Assembly (NCBI GenBank): GCA_937920475.1
Contig: CALEUX010000012.1
Span: 1 to 39,410 of the forward strand
Direction: 5' to 3'
DNA: 39,410 bases
From: an uncultured Marinilabiliaceae bacterium
GTDB lineage: Bacteria; Bacteroidota; Bacteroidia; Bacteroidales; Marinilabiliaceae
Part shown: piece after piece, positions 18,201-25,861 of the stretch
Numbering within the stretch: position 1 is the first letter of the stretch
How the letters are laid out: every line of letters starts with the position of its first letter
Notes under the pieces: generated by a model
Told to the model about the DNA's origin: nothing
What the model saw: the letters and a program-made list of their open reading frames with translations, nothing else
Database searches by the model: none
Position numbers and translations under genes: made by a program

Positions 18201-18997
18201 AAGCGCCGATTCTTAAACTGATTCATTACTGGCATTTTAACAATCTGGAAACAGGCACGTTAACCAATGTTACGGCAAGTAATTCTGTTACCGATCCCGG
18301 TGGCATCTTAACCTATCCCGGAACCGGAGCCGGTTATATGGACAGGGTGGCCGAAGGTTCTGATATAAATGCCAGAGAACAGCAGGCTTCACTGGCGCTG
18401 AGGGTTAGAAATCCGGCAAATACGCGTGCTCTCGAGTTATCGTTACCTACTACCGGTTTCGAGAAAGTTGTATTGAAATATGCTACCAACAGAACCAATA
18501 ATGGCGCAGATTTTCAGAATATATATTACCGAACAACAGTAAACGGCAACTGGATACTTTTTAAGGAGAATATTGAAATATCCACCTCGTTTCAACTGGT
18601 AACAGCCGAATTTTCAGATGTTCGTGAAGCCGACAACAATCCGGACTTTCAGGTTCGGATAACCTTTTCGGGTGCAAATGCTTCAGGTACATCAGGTAAT
18701 AACCGTTTCGACAATGTTACTCTGGAGGGCTTTATTTACTCAACTAATGTTCAAGTGATTAAATCTGAGCCTCAGGTTCGCGTTGTCCCCAATCCGGCAA
18801 AAGACTCTTTTTCTGTATATGCCGATGAGGTTATACAACAGGTAAAACTATTAAACCTTGAGGGGAGATTAGTACTTAACCGTAATTTATCCGACTTTTC
18901 AGGCCTGATTGATATTTCCAGCTTATTTGCAGGGGTTTATATGGTGTTTGTTCAAACAGCCAATGGAACAGCTGTTCAGAAACTGATTGTAAAATAA
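15209..18997 (+). CDS. CotH-kinase surface protein with lamin-tail, PA14 and T9SS sorting domains
   Basis: Secreted multidomain protein of 1262 residues. A signal peptide covers about residues 1-36 (hydrophobic GLLGGLLLFV core, cleavage after LNAQ). Next is a lamin-tail-like domain about 37-115 (VNEVMASN, DWIELYNN, LEGWGLSDN). A PA14-like carbohydrate-binding domain covers about 118-280 (GNYTFWISGDDNSRLFL). A chitobiase C-terminal-like Ig segment lies near 355-480 (IIYTLDGSEPD). The CotH protein-kinase domain spans about 485-880, with IRIHGGWSR, the catalytic-type NTDWPQNNYNIWR and the metal-binding LFDTDFG. A divergent InlB B-type repeat lies about 940-995 (YVFSHWEGMDG). The C-terminal 80 residues are a type A T9SS sorting signal (VVPNPAKDSF, LFAGVYMV, final KLIVK). 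It is probably anchored on or released from the outer membrane; its substrate is unknown. Confidence 0.92.
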   Translation: MKYSNLSCKPVWLIKIGLLGGLLLFVTTLSTRLNAQSVLVNEVMASNRSVIADEDGEFSDWIELYNNSTEPVNLEGWGLSDNASNPFKWIFPAVTMQPGSYLMVWASGKDRRPDMNVLLNGIRLDFYNNIPGTNVDNLLNHPSYPNNPTYRRIITDVFEAPSNIGDNYGQRMHGLLKAPATGNYTFWISGDDNSRLFLSTNDQPQNAVKIAEVPGWTNIREWGKYPEQKSNAISLTAGQYYYIMALMKEETGGDNLAVRWQLPDGTVQNPISASHVYVGGLELHTNFSISAEGEIIVLTRPNGNLEHSVPATVMSGNVSYGIKPGQPGFFFFDVPTPGQQNHSSGYNEIITSVPVFSVAGGFYTSGFDLTLSGANNGTSIIYTLDGSEPDMANLGGNTYVYKNAYPSGPFLNRQMVSHTYTSPITINDRSSTAYALAGINTRYSGSPHLPNSNNFKGTVVRAKLVKENALTERSVTNTYFITTQGYNRYSLPVVSIATDEKGLFDYDDGIYVAGKIADTWRAQNSGQEWNDGRPANYNQRGAEWERPGHFEYFVMNEQSRFSQNIGIRIHGGWSRAHYFKSLRLYARTSSGGGTWFEYPFFGDLPSQGNPANKVTSFRRILLRNSGNDFDRTLYRDALMQDLVKHLPIPTQAYQPVIHFINGEYWGIINMRERYDEYYIQSHYGIDPEDVVVLEEGESVDVGLPEDRNHFLETVQYAESNDLRNSTHYEWVKNRVDIENLAHYYAAQIYFYNTDWPQNNYNIWRKRTGTPGAQTPIGHDGRWRWLLFDTDFGMNLYGSNNHTLNGLSRITESSATDRTSRLFRRLLLNQDFRNLFINIVSDQLNTCFQSGFIQSKIDLFNQRISSSRSEHWQRWRSGTDEGGALRTFANQRPAYVRQHMQSGFALTGTSILTVYRQGEGLVRVNSVLIDEGTPGLSSSGSVYPWSGIYFKGVPVTLTAVNTPGYVFSHWEGMDGFDKKLKTIQINMETNAAITAVFREAPILKLIHYWHFNNLETGTLTNVTASNSVTDPGGILTYPGTGAGYMDRVAEGSDINAREQQASLALRVRNPANTRALELSLPTTGFEKVVLKYATNRTNNGADFQNIYYRTTVNGNWILFKENIEISTSFQLVTAEFSDVREADNNPDFQVRITFSGANASGTSGNNRFDNVTLEGFIYSTNVQVIKSEPQVRVVPNPAKDSFSVYADEVIQQVKLLNLEGRLVLNRNLSDFSGLIDISSLFAGVYMVFVQTANGTAVQKLIVK

Positions 18998-19001
18998 AAA
19001 A

Positions 19002-19033
19002 AGAGAGGCGATGCCGGAAAACATCGCCTCTCT
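19002..19033. terminator. bidirectional terminator between the CotH protein and nrdJ
   Basis: Perfect 12-bp stem AGAGAGGCGATG / CATCGCCTCTCT with loop CCGGAAAA (19014-19021). A run of A precedes it at 18995-19002. It lies 5 bases after the CotH-protein stop and 25 bases beyond the nrdJ stop. Confidence 0.85.
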
Positions 19034-19058
19034 TAGGGTTTACATATAGCACATCAAA

Positions 19059-21620
19059 TCATCCGCATTTTGACGAACCGCAGCTGGTACAAATCAAACA
19101 ACCTTCCTGATAAACAAGGCTGTCGGATCCGCAATTCTCACAGTGTCCTGTGCGCGCTTTTGTTCCGTTTGGAATATATTTCTTGAGCGCTCGTTCCACA
19201 CCATTTTTCCAGTTGTTAATGGTTTCGTTGTCGAGCTGAAGGCCTGCCACAAGGTGTAAAACATCTTCAATAGGCATACCATGACGAAGAACGCCTGAAA
19301 TTAATTTGGCATAATTCCAGTACTCTTTGTTGAATTTAAACGACAACCCTTCGATGGTGGTTTTATAACCACGTTTGTTAACATACTGGAAGTCGTAACG
19401 TGAGGTGTCGTCTTCATCATAATTTTTAATAATACTTCCCTTAAGTACCGATTTTGGTAGCAAAATCCCTTCGTCATCATCGGCCAATCCGGTGAAAATT
19501 TCATACGGACGACCATCCAGAAGTCCTACAAAGGCAATCCACTTTTCCTTATTATTTTGGAAACGCACCACATCGGCTTCCAGCACCTGCGGACGTTTTT
19601 TTGGGAATTTAGAAAGTTCCTCTTCTTTTTTCTCGCCTCCGCTGGCTATTAACACACCCGAGCGTGAGCCATCGCGATAAACTGTAACGCCTTTGCATCC
19701 GCTTTTCCAGGCTTCAACATAAAGCTGGCCAACCAACTCTTCGGTTGCTGAATTTGGGAGGTTTATGGTTACGCTGATGGAGTGGTCGACCCATTTTTGA
19801 ATCTCGCCTTGCATGCGTACTTTGCTCATCCAGTCCACATCGTTTGAAGTTGCCTTGTAGTAAGGCGACTGTTCAACCAAAGCGTCCAGTTCTTCCTGGG
19901 TGTAATTTTTTGAAGTATCAAAACCATTGACTTCCATCCATATTAAAAATTTGTGATGGAAAACAATGTATTCTTCCCAGCTGTCGCCAACTTCATCAAT
20001 AAAGTCGACACGAACCATTGGGTCGTTTGGATTCACTTTTCTGCGGCGCTTGTAAACTGGAAGAAATACCGGTTCAATGCCACTGGTGGTTTGCGTCATT
20101 AAGCTGGTGGTTCCGGTGGGAGCAATGGTTAATAGAGCAATATTACGTCGTCCCACGCGCGACATTTTTTCATACATTGCCGGATCGGCATTTTTTAAGC
20201 GCTGAATAAAGGGATTGTTTTTTTCTCTTTCGGTGCTGTAAATAGGAAATGCGCCCCGCTCGGCAGCTAGGTCAACTGATGTGCTGTAGGCTGCCACAGC
20301 CAAGTTTTTATGTACTTCGGCAGAGAAATCAATGGCTATATCGCTTCCATAACGCAGCCCAAGAGCCGCAAGCATGTCGCCCTCCCCTGTAATGCCCACA
20401 CCGGTACGCCGGCCTTCAGTTGCTTTGCGACGAATGTTCATCCACAGATTACGTTCCACACGTTTAACTTCGTCGGTTTCGGGGTCGTTGTCAATTTTCT
20501 TTACAATGGCATCAATCTTTTCAAGCTCCAAATCAATGATGTCGTCCATGATGCGTTGTGCATAACCCACATGTTCCCTGAAAAGCCCGAAATTAAACTT
20601 TGCATTGGTCTTAAACGGGTTTTCAACGTATGAATAAAGGTTAACAGCAATTAGTCGGCAACTGTCGTATGGACAAAGCGGTATTTCGCCACAGGGATTG
20701 GTGCTGACAGTACGATATCCCAGGTCGGCATAACAATCGGGTACTGACTCGCGAATAATGGTATCCCAGAAAAGAATTCCCGGTTCGGCCGATTTCCATG
20801 CATTGTGAACGATTTTAGACCAAAGAGACTGTGCGTCAATTTCTTTTCGGTATTTGGGGCTGTACGATTCAACCGGATATTGCTGAATGTAAGGTTTTTC
20901 TTCAACTACCGAACGCATAAAATCATCATCAATCTTAACAGAAACATTAGCACCGGTAATTTTTCCCTGCTCCATTTTGGCATCGATGAACTTCTCGGAG
21001 TCGGGGTGCTTTATAGAAACGCTTAACATTAAAGCGCCCCGGCGCCCGTCCTGAGCAACTTCGCGTGTTGAGTTTGAAAAGCGCTCCATAAATGGAACAA
21101 TGCCTGTGGAAGTAAGGGCTGAGTTTTTAACCGGTGAACCTTTGGGTCTGATGTGCGACAAATCGTGTCCAACGCCTCCGCGACGCTTCATTAATTGCAC
21201 TTGTTCCTGATCGGTTTTCATAATGCCACCATAAGAATCAGATGGTCCATTATCGCCAATAACAAAGCAGTTTGAAAGAGATGCTATTTGAAAATCGTTT
21301 CCGATTCCGGCCATAGGACCTCCCTGGGGAATGATGTATGTGAAATTGCGGAAAAGCTCAAATATTTTTTCTTCGGGCATTGGGTTCGGGTACCTTTTTT
21401 CAATTCTGGAAATCTCCCGAACAAGCCTCCAGTGCATGTCATCCGGTGTTAATTCATATAAGTTTCCGTCCGAATCTTTTAAAGCGTATTTATTTACCCA
21501 AACGCGGGCAGCCAGCTCGTCGTTTTTAAAATATTTTAAAGCTGCCTGGAATGATTCTTCATTGGTGTAAATTTTCTCAGTACCTGCTTCGGAACTCTTG
21601 TGCAATTCTTGTACTTCCAT
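19059..21620 (-). CDS. nrdJ: adenosylcobalamin-dependent ribonucleotide reductase (class II)
   Basis: Reduces ribonucleotides to deoxyribonucleotides using coenzyme B12 and without needing oxygen; cytosolic, 853 residues. Visible are GPMAGIGNDFQIASLSNCFV, with the redox Cys at 118, and TNPCGEIPLC with radical Cys310 and Glu312. IAPTGTTSLM, near residue 500, is the substrate-phosphate-binding block of this family. The C-terminus ends in CENCG, CLICTSCG and a final Cys-Gly, a zinc-ribbon plus redox tail typical of the long NrdJ subfamily. It has no ATP-cone. No cobalamin riboswitch signature was recognised upstream. A promoter-like element lies at 21688-21719. It is the only gene of its transcription unit here. 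Confidence 0.97.
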   Translation of the reverse strand: MEVQELHKSSEAGTEKIYTNEESFQAALKYFKNDELAARVWVNKYALKDSDGNLYELTPDDMHWRLVREISRIEKRYPNPMPEEKIFELFRNFTYIIPQGGPMAGIGNDFQIASLSNCFVIGDNGPSDSYGGIMKTDQEQVQLMKRRGGVGHDLSHIRPKGSPVKNSALTSTGIVPFMERFSNSTREVAQDGRRGALMLSVSIKHPDSEKFIDAKMEQGKITGANVSVKIDDDFMRSVVEEKPYIQQYPVESYSPKYRKEIDAQSLWSKIVHNAWKSAEPGILFWDTIIRESVPDCYADLGYRTVSTNPCGEIPLCPYDSCRLIAVNLYSYVENPFKTNAKFNFGLFREHVGYAQRIMDDIIDLELEKIDAIVKKIDNDPETDEVKRVERNLWMNIRRKATEGRRTGVGITGEGDMLAALGLRYGSDIAIDFSAEVHKNLAVAAYSTSVDLAAERGAFPIYSTEREKNNPFIQRLKNADPAMYEKMSRVGRRNIALLTIAPTGTTSLMTQTTSGIEPVFLPVYKRRRKVNPNDPMVRVDFIDEVGDSWEEYIVFHHKFLIWMEVNGFDTSKNYTQEELDALVEQSPYYKATSNDVDWMSKVRMQGEIQKWVDHSISVTINLPNSATEELVGQLYVEAWKSGCKGVTVYRDGSRSGVLIASGGEKKEEELSKFPKKRPQVLEADVVRFQNNKEKWIAFVGLLDGRPYEIFTGLADDDEGILLPKSVLKGSIIKNYDEDDTSRYDFQYVNKRGYKTTIEGLSFKFNKEYWNYAKLISGVLRHGMPIEDVLHLVAGLQLDNETINNWKNGVERALKKYIPNGTKARTGHCENCGSDSLVYQEGCLICTSCGSSKCG

Positions 21621-21687
21621 GATGACTTTTTTTAATCCTCTGTTAAGATGAAGGTTAATATTGTTCTGTTTAGAAATTTTCGTGAAT

Positions 21688-21719
21688 GCAAGATAGAAAA
21701 GGTTGTTCCTTTTGGCAAA
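21688..21719 (-). promoter_or_regulatory. promoter of nrdJ
   Basis: On the minus strand TTTG (21716-21719), a 20-base spacer and TATCTTGC (21688-21695). The -7 box deviates from TAnnTTTG at its last positions but the spacing is ideal. It would give a leader of about 60 bases before the ATG at 21620. Confidence 0.55.
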
Positions 21720-21739
21720 TTTATTTTATCAACAGCATT

Positions 21740-21821
21740 GAAAAGTTTCCCAAAATAAAAGATTAAGTATCAGAAAAACACGCTAAAAGAACTTTTGAAA
21801 ATAGTGAAAAGTTTTCCAAAA
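21740..21821. repeat. imperfect direct repeat upstream of nrdJ
   Basis: GAAAAGTTTCCCAAAA at 21740-21755 and GAAAAGTTTTCCAAAA at 21806-21821 match at 15 of 16 positions and lie 66 bases apart, about six helical turns. Each carries a TTCC half-site like the palindromes further on. They sit just upstream of the putative nrdJ promoter and could be activator or repressor sites. Confidence 0.5.
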
Positions 21822-21854
21822 AGAAAAGTTTGTAAAAATTAAGTATTTTTTTTG

Positions 21855-21869
21855 TTCCATTTGTTGGAA
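21855..21869. promoter_or_regulatory. operator-like palindrome TTCCA-N5-TGGAA, copy 1
   Basis: TTCCA (21855-21859), spacer TTTGT and TGGAA (21865-21869) form a perfect 5-bp inverted repeat. A second copy with the same arm and spacer geometry lies 99 bases on. The binding protein is unknown. Confidence 0.45.
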
Positions 21870-21952
21870 GTTTTTATTGTCTTGGGTATTTATGATATAC
21901 AAGTAGGTTTAAAGATAATTTAACATTTCAACTCAATGCAACTTATTGATTG

Positions 21953-21969
21953 TTTCCAAAATATGGAAA
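21953..21969. promoter_or_regulatory. operator-like palindrome TTTCCA-N5-TGGAAA, copy 2
   Basis: TTTCCA (21953-21958), spacer AAATA and TGGAAA (21964-21969) form a perfect 6-bp inverted repeat with the same 5-base spacing as copy 1. It is in the 748-base spacer between the divergent nrdJ and wzi genes. The remainder of this spacer, 21970-22368, shows no gene; TAACTTTA at 22324-22331 is a one-mismatch -7 box that could serve wzi. Confidence 0.45.
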
Positions 21970-22368
21970 GTTATTAACAACGAAGTTTTATAACCATAGA
22001 TTAGTACTTAATTTAGTATATGTTTAAACATCTGTTTGTCTCAATTAAATTATTACTCTTCACAAGGCAACCTTTGCATAAAATTGCATCTAATAAAGTT
22101 GACAACCCATTTCAAATAACATTAAATGGATACAATGAAATTTAACATTTTGCGTTTACAATCAGATGTGATTGTAAGTAAGGTTTTGATTGCTTTTTTT
22201 AGGCCATTCTTTGCTTTATAATAAAACCTTTTAGCATATCAATCGCTTTGTTTTCTTTAAGGAGTTAGTTGTTTAGCCTCTGTGAATTTAAACGAACAGA
22301 AAGAGTTTGGGCGCTCTTTTGATTAACTTTACTGCCGTTTAACACAAATAAGATTAGAAACAAAATAC

Positions 22369-23464
22369 ATGTTTAAATACTTCCTTGTTATAAGTTTTGT
22401 ATTAGTCCAGGTTTGCAATAGAGTGGAATCACAAAGCAAAACTGACATAAAAATTCAACTGGGAGCAGAAGGTTTTGTTTCCGATGGCGATCAGGCTCCC
22501 ATGTGGATGGTTTCCAATCAGAATGGCCGATGGGAGAATGTTGAGCCGAACCAGTTGTTGACTTTCGCGAAGGTATATATGGGCAAGGAGTTGGGCGCCA
22601 ATTTTACCATTAAATCTGAGGCTGAAATTGATTATAGTTCAGGATTAGAGTCAGTTTTCCTACACACCGGTAACCTTAAAGCTTTCTGGAAAGGCTTATC
22701 CTTTCAGTTTGGCCGACATACCTTTTCTCCAATATTTGAGCCCGATTATGCAGGCGTAGGTGCCTATTTGTTTGGCAATAACTATCGGCCCATGACGCGA
22801 ATTACTTTTGGTCTTCCTCAATTTAAAAAGCTGCCGGTACTAAAGGGACGATTGGAGATACGAGGTGAAATTAGTCATGGGCATCTGGACGATGGGAATG
22901 GTTTTTATAACCACAATCATACTTTGCTTCACGAAAAATATGCTTACATTAGATGGGATGGAAACAAATGGCTGCCATATGCCGGGTTAAATCATTCTGT
23001 TTTTATGGGTGGATACAATCCTTATGGAGACAAAATACCCATCGACTATTGGCGTTTCATTTTTGCAAATAGTTCGGAGAAAATTGGCGGTGGCGCTCAT
23101 ATGGGCCTATTATGTTATGATCATGGGTTCTTAAATCTAACACGGGTTCAAATTGGCGTAAATTCTCCCAATCCGGGGTCCATTATAAACGATCGGGTTA
23201 AAGCTTTTTATATTGGAGTGAATGGAGCCATCAGTAAAAATTGGTACTGGAGAAGTAAATTAACATATTCCCGGGCGATATATCTGGGCTGAAACCGTGG
23301 ATTATTATTTTTCGGGTGGCTTAAAGCAATTTTATGGATTGATAGGAATATCATGGTATCCGTTAAAAATGCATGGACTTGAATTAATCGCAGACTTTGC
23401 TTTTGATGTTGGAGAGATGTTTAATTCTTTTGGATTGAAGGTTGGGACACGTTGGTTGTTTTAA
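22369..23464 (+). pseudogene. wzi: Wzi-family outer-membrane capsule assembly protein, interrupted by a frameshift
   Basis: A signal peptide (ISFVLVQVCNRVESQ) is followed by a beta-barrel-like protein of the capsule-assembly Wzi family (PF14052 type). Motifs include GDQAPMWMVSNQNGRW near residue 40, FQFGRHTFSP near 110 and GEISHGHLDD near 170. The first frame stops at 23290-23292 after 307 residues. The next frame continues from 23288 with AETVDYYFSGGLKQFYG and ends at 23464 with GLKVGTRWLF, an aromatic-terminated last barrel strand. Removing one base, for example one G of the CCCGGG run at 23270-23275, joins the two into about 364 residues. Wzi proteins bind surface polysaccharide at the outer membrane. 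It could be a real pseudogene, phase variation, or an assembly error. wcaJ follows 50 bases later. Confidence 0.82.
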
Positions 23465-23514
23465 AGAGAAGTATATTTGTTTCAAGGGTAAAAAAGTATC
23501 TTAATTTTATAGAG

Positions 23515-24909
23515 ATGTTGAGGGAAAAAGATAAGGTTGTCAGCAATTTCTTAGCCGTCGCCGATATTGTGGTTGCTATGCTAAGCATGAGTGTTGTTTA
23601 TTATCTTGAAGTTGGCAGTTTTTGGTGGATTAATGATAAGGATTATTTAATTTTGAATCTCCTCATAATTATTTTTTGGTATTTATTGGACAAGGCGATG
23701 GGGGTTAACTCTATCTTAAGGTCCCGTCCTTATTCTGCCGTTTTGTTTAATTGTATTGGCATGGCGGTATTTGGGACTACTCTTCTTGCAATTTTCATTT
23801 ATTTGTTTGGGTTATTTCATTTTGGGATTAAAGCTTTACTGTTATTTGTAATAATCGACATTCTTATTACATTTTTATTAAAAATCATTGTATATCGCTA
23901 TCTAAAAATATCGAGAAAAAAGGGTTTTAATTCATTAAATATACTTGTTATCGGCGATCGAACCGCCAATTCATTTTTAAAGCGAATTATACAAAATCCG
24001 GAATGGGGATATAGAATTGTGGCACATGTGGCACCAGAGTCAACCAATCTTGAATTTGATGACAACATACCAATTCTACCGGAGAATTCGAATGTAGAAC
24101 AGCTATTAAGAGACAAAACCATCGATGAGGTTATTTTATTAAAAGAAAACACCGACCCGAATGAGGTACAAAATCTAGTGACCATTTGTTCCGAAATGGG
24201 CGTTGTTTTCAGAATGTACTCACCGTTTTTTAATATGCTGGCTAATAAAACCCATTTGCATTATTTTGGAACACTACCATTGCTCACTGTTTCGAGTAAA
24301 TCGTTTAACTATTTGGAAATAAAGGCAAAAAGGGTTTTTGATGTGACTTTTTCTTTGCTGGTATTAATTTCCTTATGTCCTTTATTTCTGGTAATAGCTT
24401 TGGCTATTAAGTTCGATTCCAAAGGACCTGTACTGTTTAAACAAAAAAGAGTAGGTTTGCGTGGGAGAAGGTTTTTGGTTTATAAGTTCAGAACCATGGT
24501 TACAGACGCGGAGGATTTAAAGAGCCAACTGGAAGAGTATAATGAAATGGATGGACCTGTTTTTAAAATTTCAAACGATCCGAGGATAACTAAAGTTGGT
24601 CGCTTTTTAAGAAAAACCAGTCTCGATGAATTACCTCAGTTTTTTAATGTATTAATGGGTGAAATGTCAGTTGTAGGGCCACGCCCACCCATTCCCGAAG
24701 AGGTTAGACAGTATAAACGCTGGCAGTTACGCCGCTTGTCGATGAAACCCGGCATTACCTGTATCTGGCAGGTTTCAGGTCGGAACACTATCCCTTTCGA
24801 AGAGTGGATGAAGATGGATATGCAATACATTGATAACTGGTCGTTAAAACTCGATTTTGTTATTTTTTTAAAAACCATACGAACAGTGTTACGAGGTGAT
24901 GGGCAATGA
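23515..24909 (+). CDS. wcaJ: undecaprenyl-phosphate sugar phosphotransferase (WcaJ/CpsE type)
   Basis: Polyprenyl glycosylphosphotransferase of about 464 residues that loads the first sugar-1-phosphate, usually glucose or galactose, onto undecaprenyl phosphate at the inner membrane. The N-terminal half has four membrane spans and a Rossmann-like domain (LVIGDRTANSFLKRI). The C-terminal catalytic domain (PF02397) shows KRVGLRGRRFLVYKFRTM, then DPRITKVGRFLRKTSLDE, ELPQFFNVLMGEMSVVGPRP and KPGITCIWQVSGRN. The frame is open from a TTG at 23452 overlapping wzi, but the ATG at 23515 places the first conserved MLREKD segment at the start. It is separated from the glycosyltransferase locus by about 13 kb, although that locus has no initiating transferase in view. 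Confidence 0.93.
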   Translation: MLREKDKVVSNFLAVADIVVAMLSMSVVYYLEVGSFWWINDKDYLILNLLIIIFWYLLDKAMGVNSILRSRPYSAVLFNCIGMAVFGTTLLAIFIYLFGLFHFGIKALLLFVIIDILITFLLKIIVYRYLKISRKKGFNSLNILVIGDRTANSFLKRIIQNPEWGYRIVAHVAPESTNLEFDDNIPILPENSNVEQLLRDKTIDEVILLKENTDPNEVQNLVTICSEMGVVFRMYSPFFNMLANKTHLHYFGTLPLLTVSSKSFNYLEIKAKRVFDVTFSLLVLISLCPLFLVIALAIKFDSKGPVLFKQKRVGLRGRRFLVYKFRTMVTDAEDLKSQLEEYNEMDGPVFKISNDPRITKVGRFLRKTSLDELPQFFNVLMGEMSVVGPRPPIPEEVRQYKRWQLRRLSMKPGITCIWQVSGRNTIPFEEWMKMDMQYIDNWSLKLDFVIFLKTIRTVLRGDGQ

Positions 24910-24920
24910 TTATTTGAAGC

Positions 24921-24928
24921 TATATTTG
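24921..24928 (+). promoter_or_regulatory. -7 box upstream of the DUF4296 lipoprotein gene
   Basis: TATATTTG, an exact TAnnTTTG match, 11 bases after the wcaJ stop. It would give a leader of about 80 bases to the GTG start at 25013. No well-placed -33 TTG was seen. Confidence 0.45.
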
Positions 24929-25012
24929 CAAAGATTGCAGGTTTATAAAGTTCCTGTGAGTTGAGCGGACAAAATATAATCCCTGAACTTTAAATTAAAT
25001 AAAAGTTGACAC

Positions 25013-25852
25013 GTGAAAGGAATACGTTTTATACTGGCAATGATTATTATTTCACTACTGGTATTTCCGGGGTGTAAAAAATATCGTGTACCCAAAGGCT
25101 TTCCTAAGCCTGATAAAATGGCTGAAATTGTAGCTGACCTTCATTTGGTTGAAAGTGCTATGAATTACGGAAATAATTATTCGTATACGCCTGGAGAAAA
25201 TCAGCCCGGTTACTATCGTGGTATTCTTGAAAAGTATGGGCTTACTTCGGAGCAGTTTGATACCATTCGGAGATGGTATGTTGACAATCCGGAAATATAC
25301 CAGTATGTGTACGACCGGGCCATTGTAATACTCAGTAAACGAGAAGCCGAAGTGCGCATTGCCCTTGAAAGAGAGCGCGAACAGGAAAGAATAAGACAGG
25401 AAGAATTAAGAAAGCGGCCATCAAACTTATGGACAGGTGAAACATCCATGGTTATTTCTCCCAATGATACCATCGATAAACGGGTACCCTTTAGTTTTGT
25501 AACCGATACAATATTGATTGATGGTGATTTGAGGCTGACGGCTTATTATAAGTTTTTAAAGGAGGATGTGAGCCGTTCTCCCCGAATGATGCTTTCGGCT
25601 TTTTATGCTGATAGTACTGCTGACACTGTTTATCAGGATGTTCCCCATTCGTTTCAGAAAAAGGGCGCAGTACTTAACCTTGGACTCAGAAAAGATGTTA
25701 AACCAATTGAGATTAATGGATTTTTGTTATTGCAGGATTCTCTTTTAAAAGCATCTGTTGAAATTGATAATATAAGTCTGGTTGTTGTTAGGGACAGTGT
25801 TCTCAGTAAAATTCCGAAGAGAGCCCTGCAGCTTGAAGATGCTATTCAATAA
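25013..25852 (+). CDS. DUF4296 domain lipoprotein
   Basis: Predicted lipoprotein of 279 residues and unknown function. A short positively charged N-terminus and hydrophobic core lead to a lipobox-like VFPGC, with lipidated Cys at about residue 21. PKPDKMAEIVADLHLVESAM near residue 32 is the DUF4296 signature found across Bacteroidota. A charged, coiled-coil-prone stretch rich in Glu and Arg lies at about 115-135 (REAEVRIALEREREQERI). The remaining C-terminal half is not recognised. The start is a GTG; the next ATG (25040) would remove the basic part of the signal peptide. Nine bases separate it from the next gene, so the two are probably one operon. Confidence 0.85.
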   Translation: MKGIRFILAMIIISLLVFPGCKKYRVPKGFPKPDKMAEIVADLHLVESAMNYGNNYSYTPGENQPGYYRGILEKYGLTSEQFDTIRRWYVDNPEIYQYVYDRAIVILSKREAEVRIALEREREQERIRQEELRKRPSNLWTGETSMVISPNDTIDKRVPFSFVTDTILIDGDLRLTAYYKFLKEDVSRSPRMMLSAFYADSTADTVYQDVPHSFQKKGAVLNLGLRKDVKPIEINGFLLLQDSLLKASVEIDNISLVVVRDSVLSKIPKRALQLEDAIQ

Positions 25853-25861
25853 TCTTTATTT

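Noticed and set aside
21621-22368. Cobalamin riboswitch or NrdR box upstream of nrdJ
   Set aside because: I looked for the conserved B12-box (GCCACTG) and the NrdR palindrome on both strands and saw neither. A covariance-model search would be decisive.
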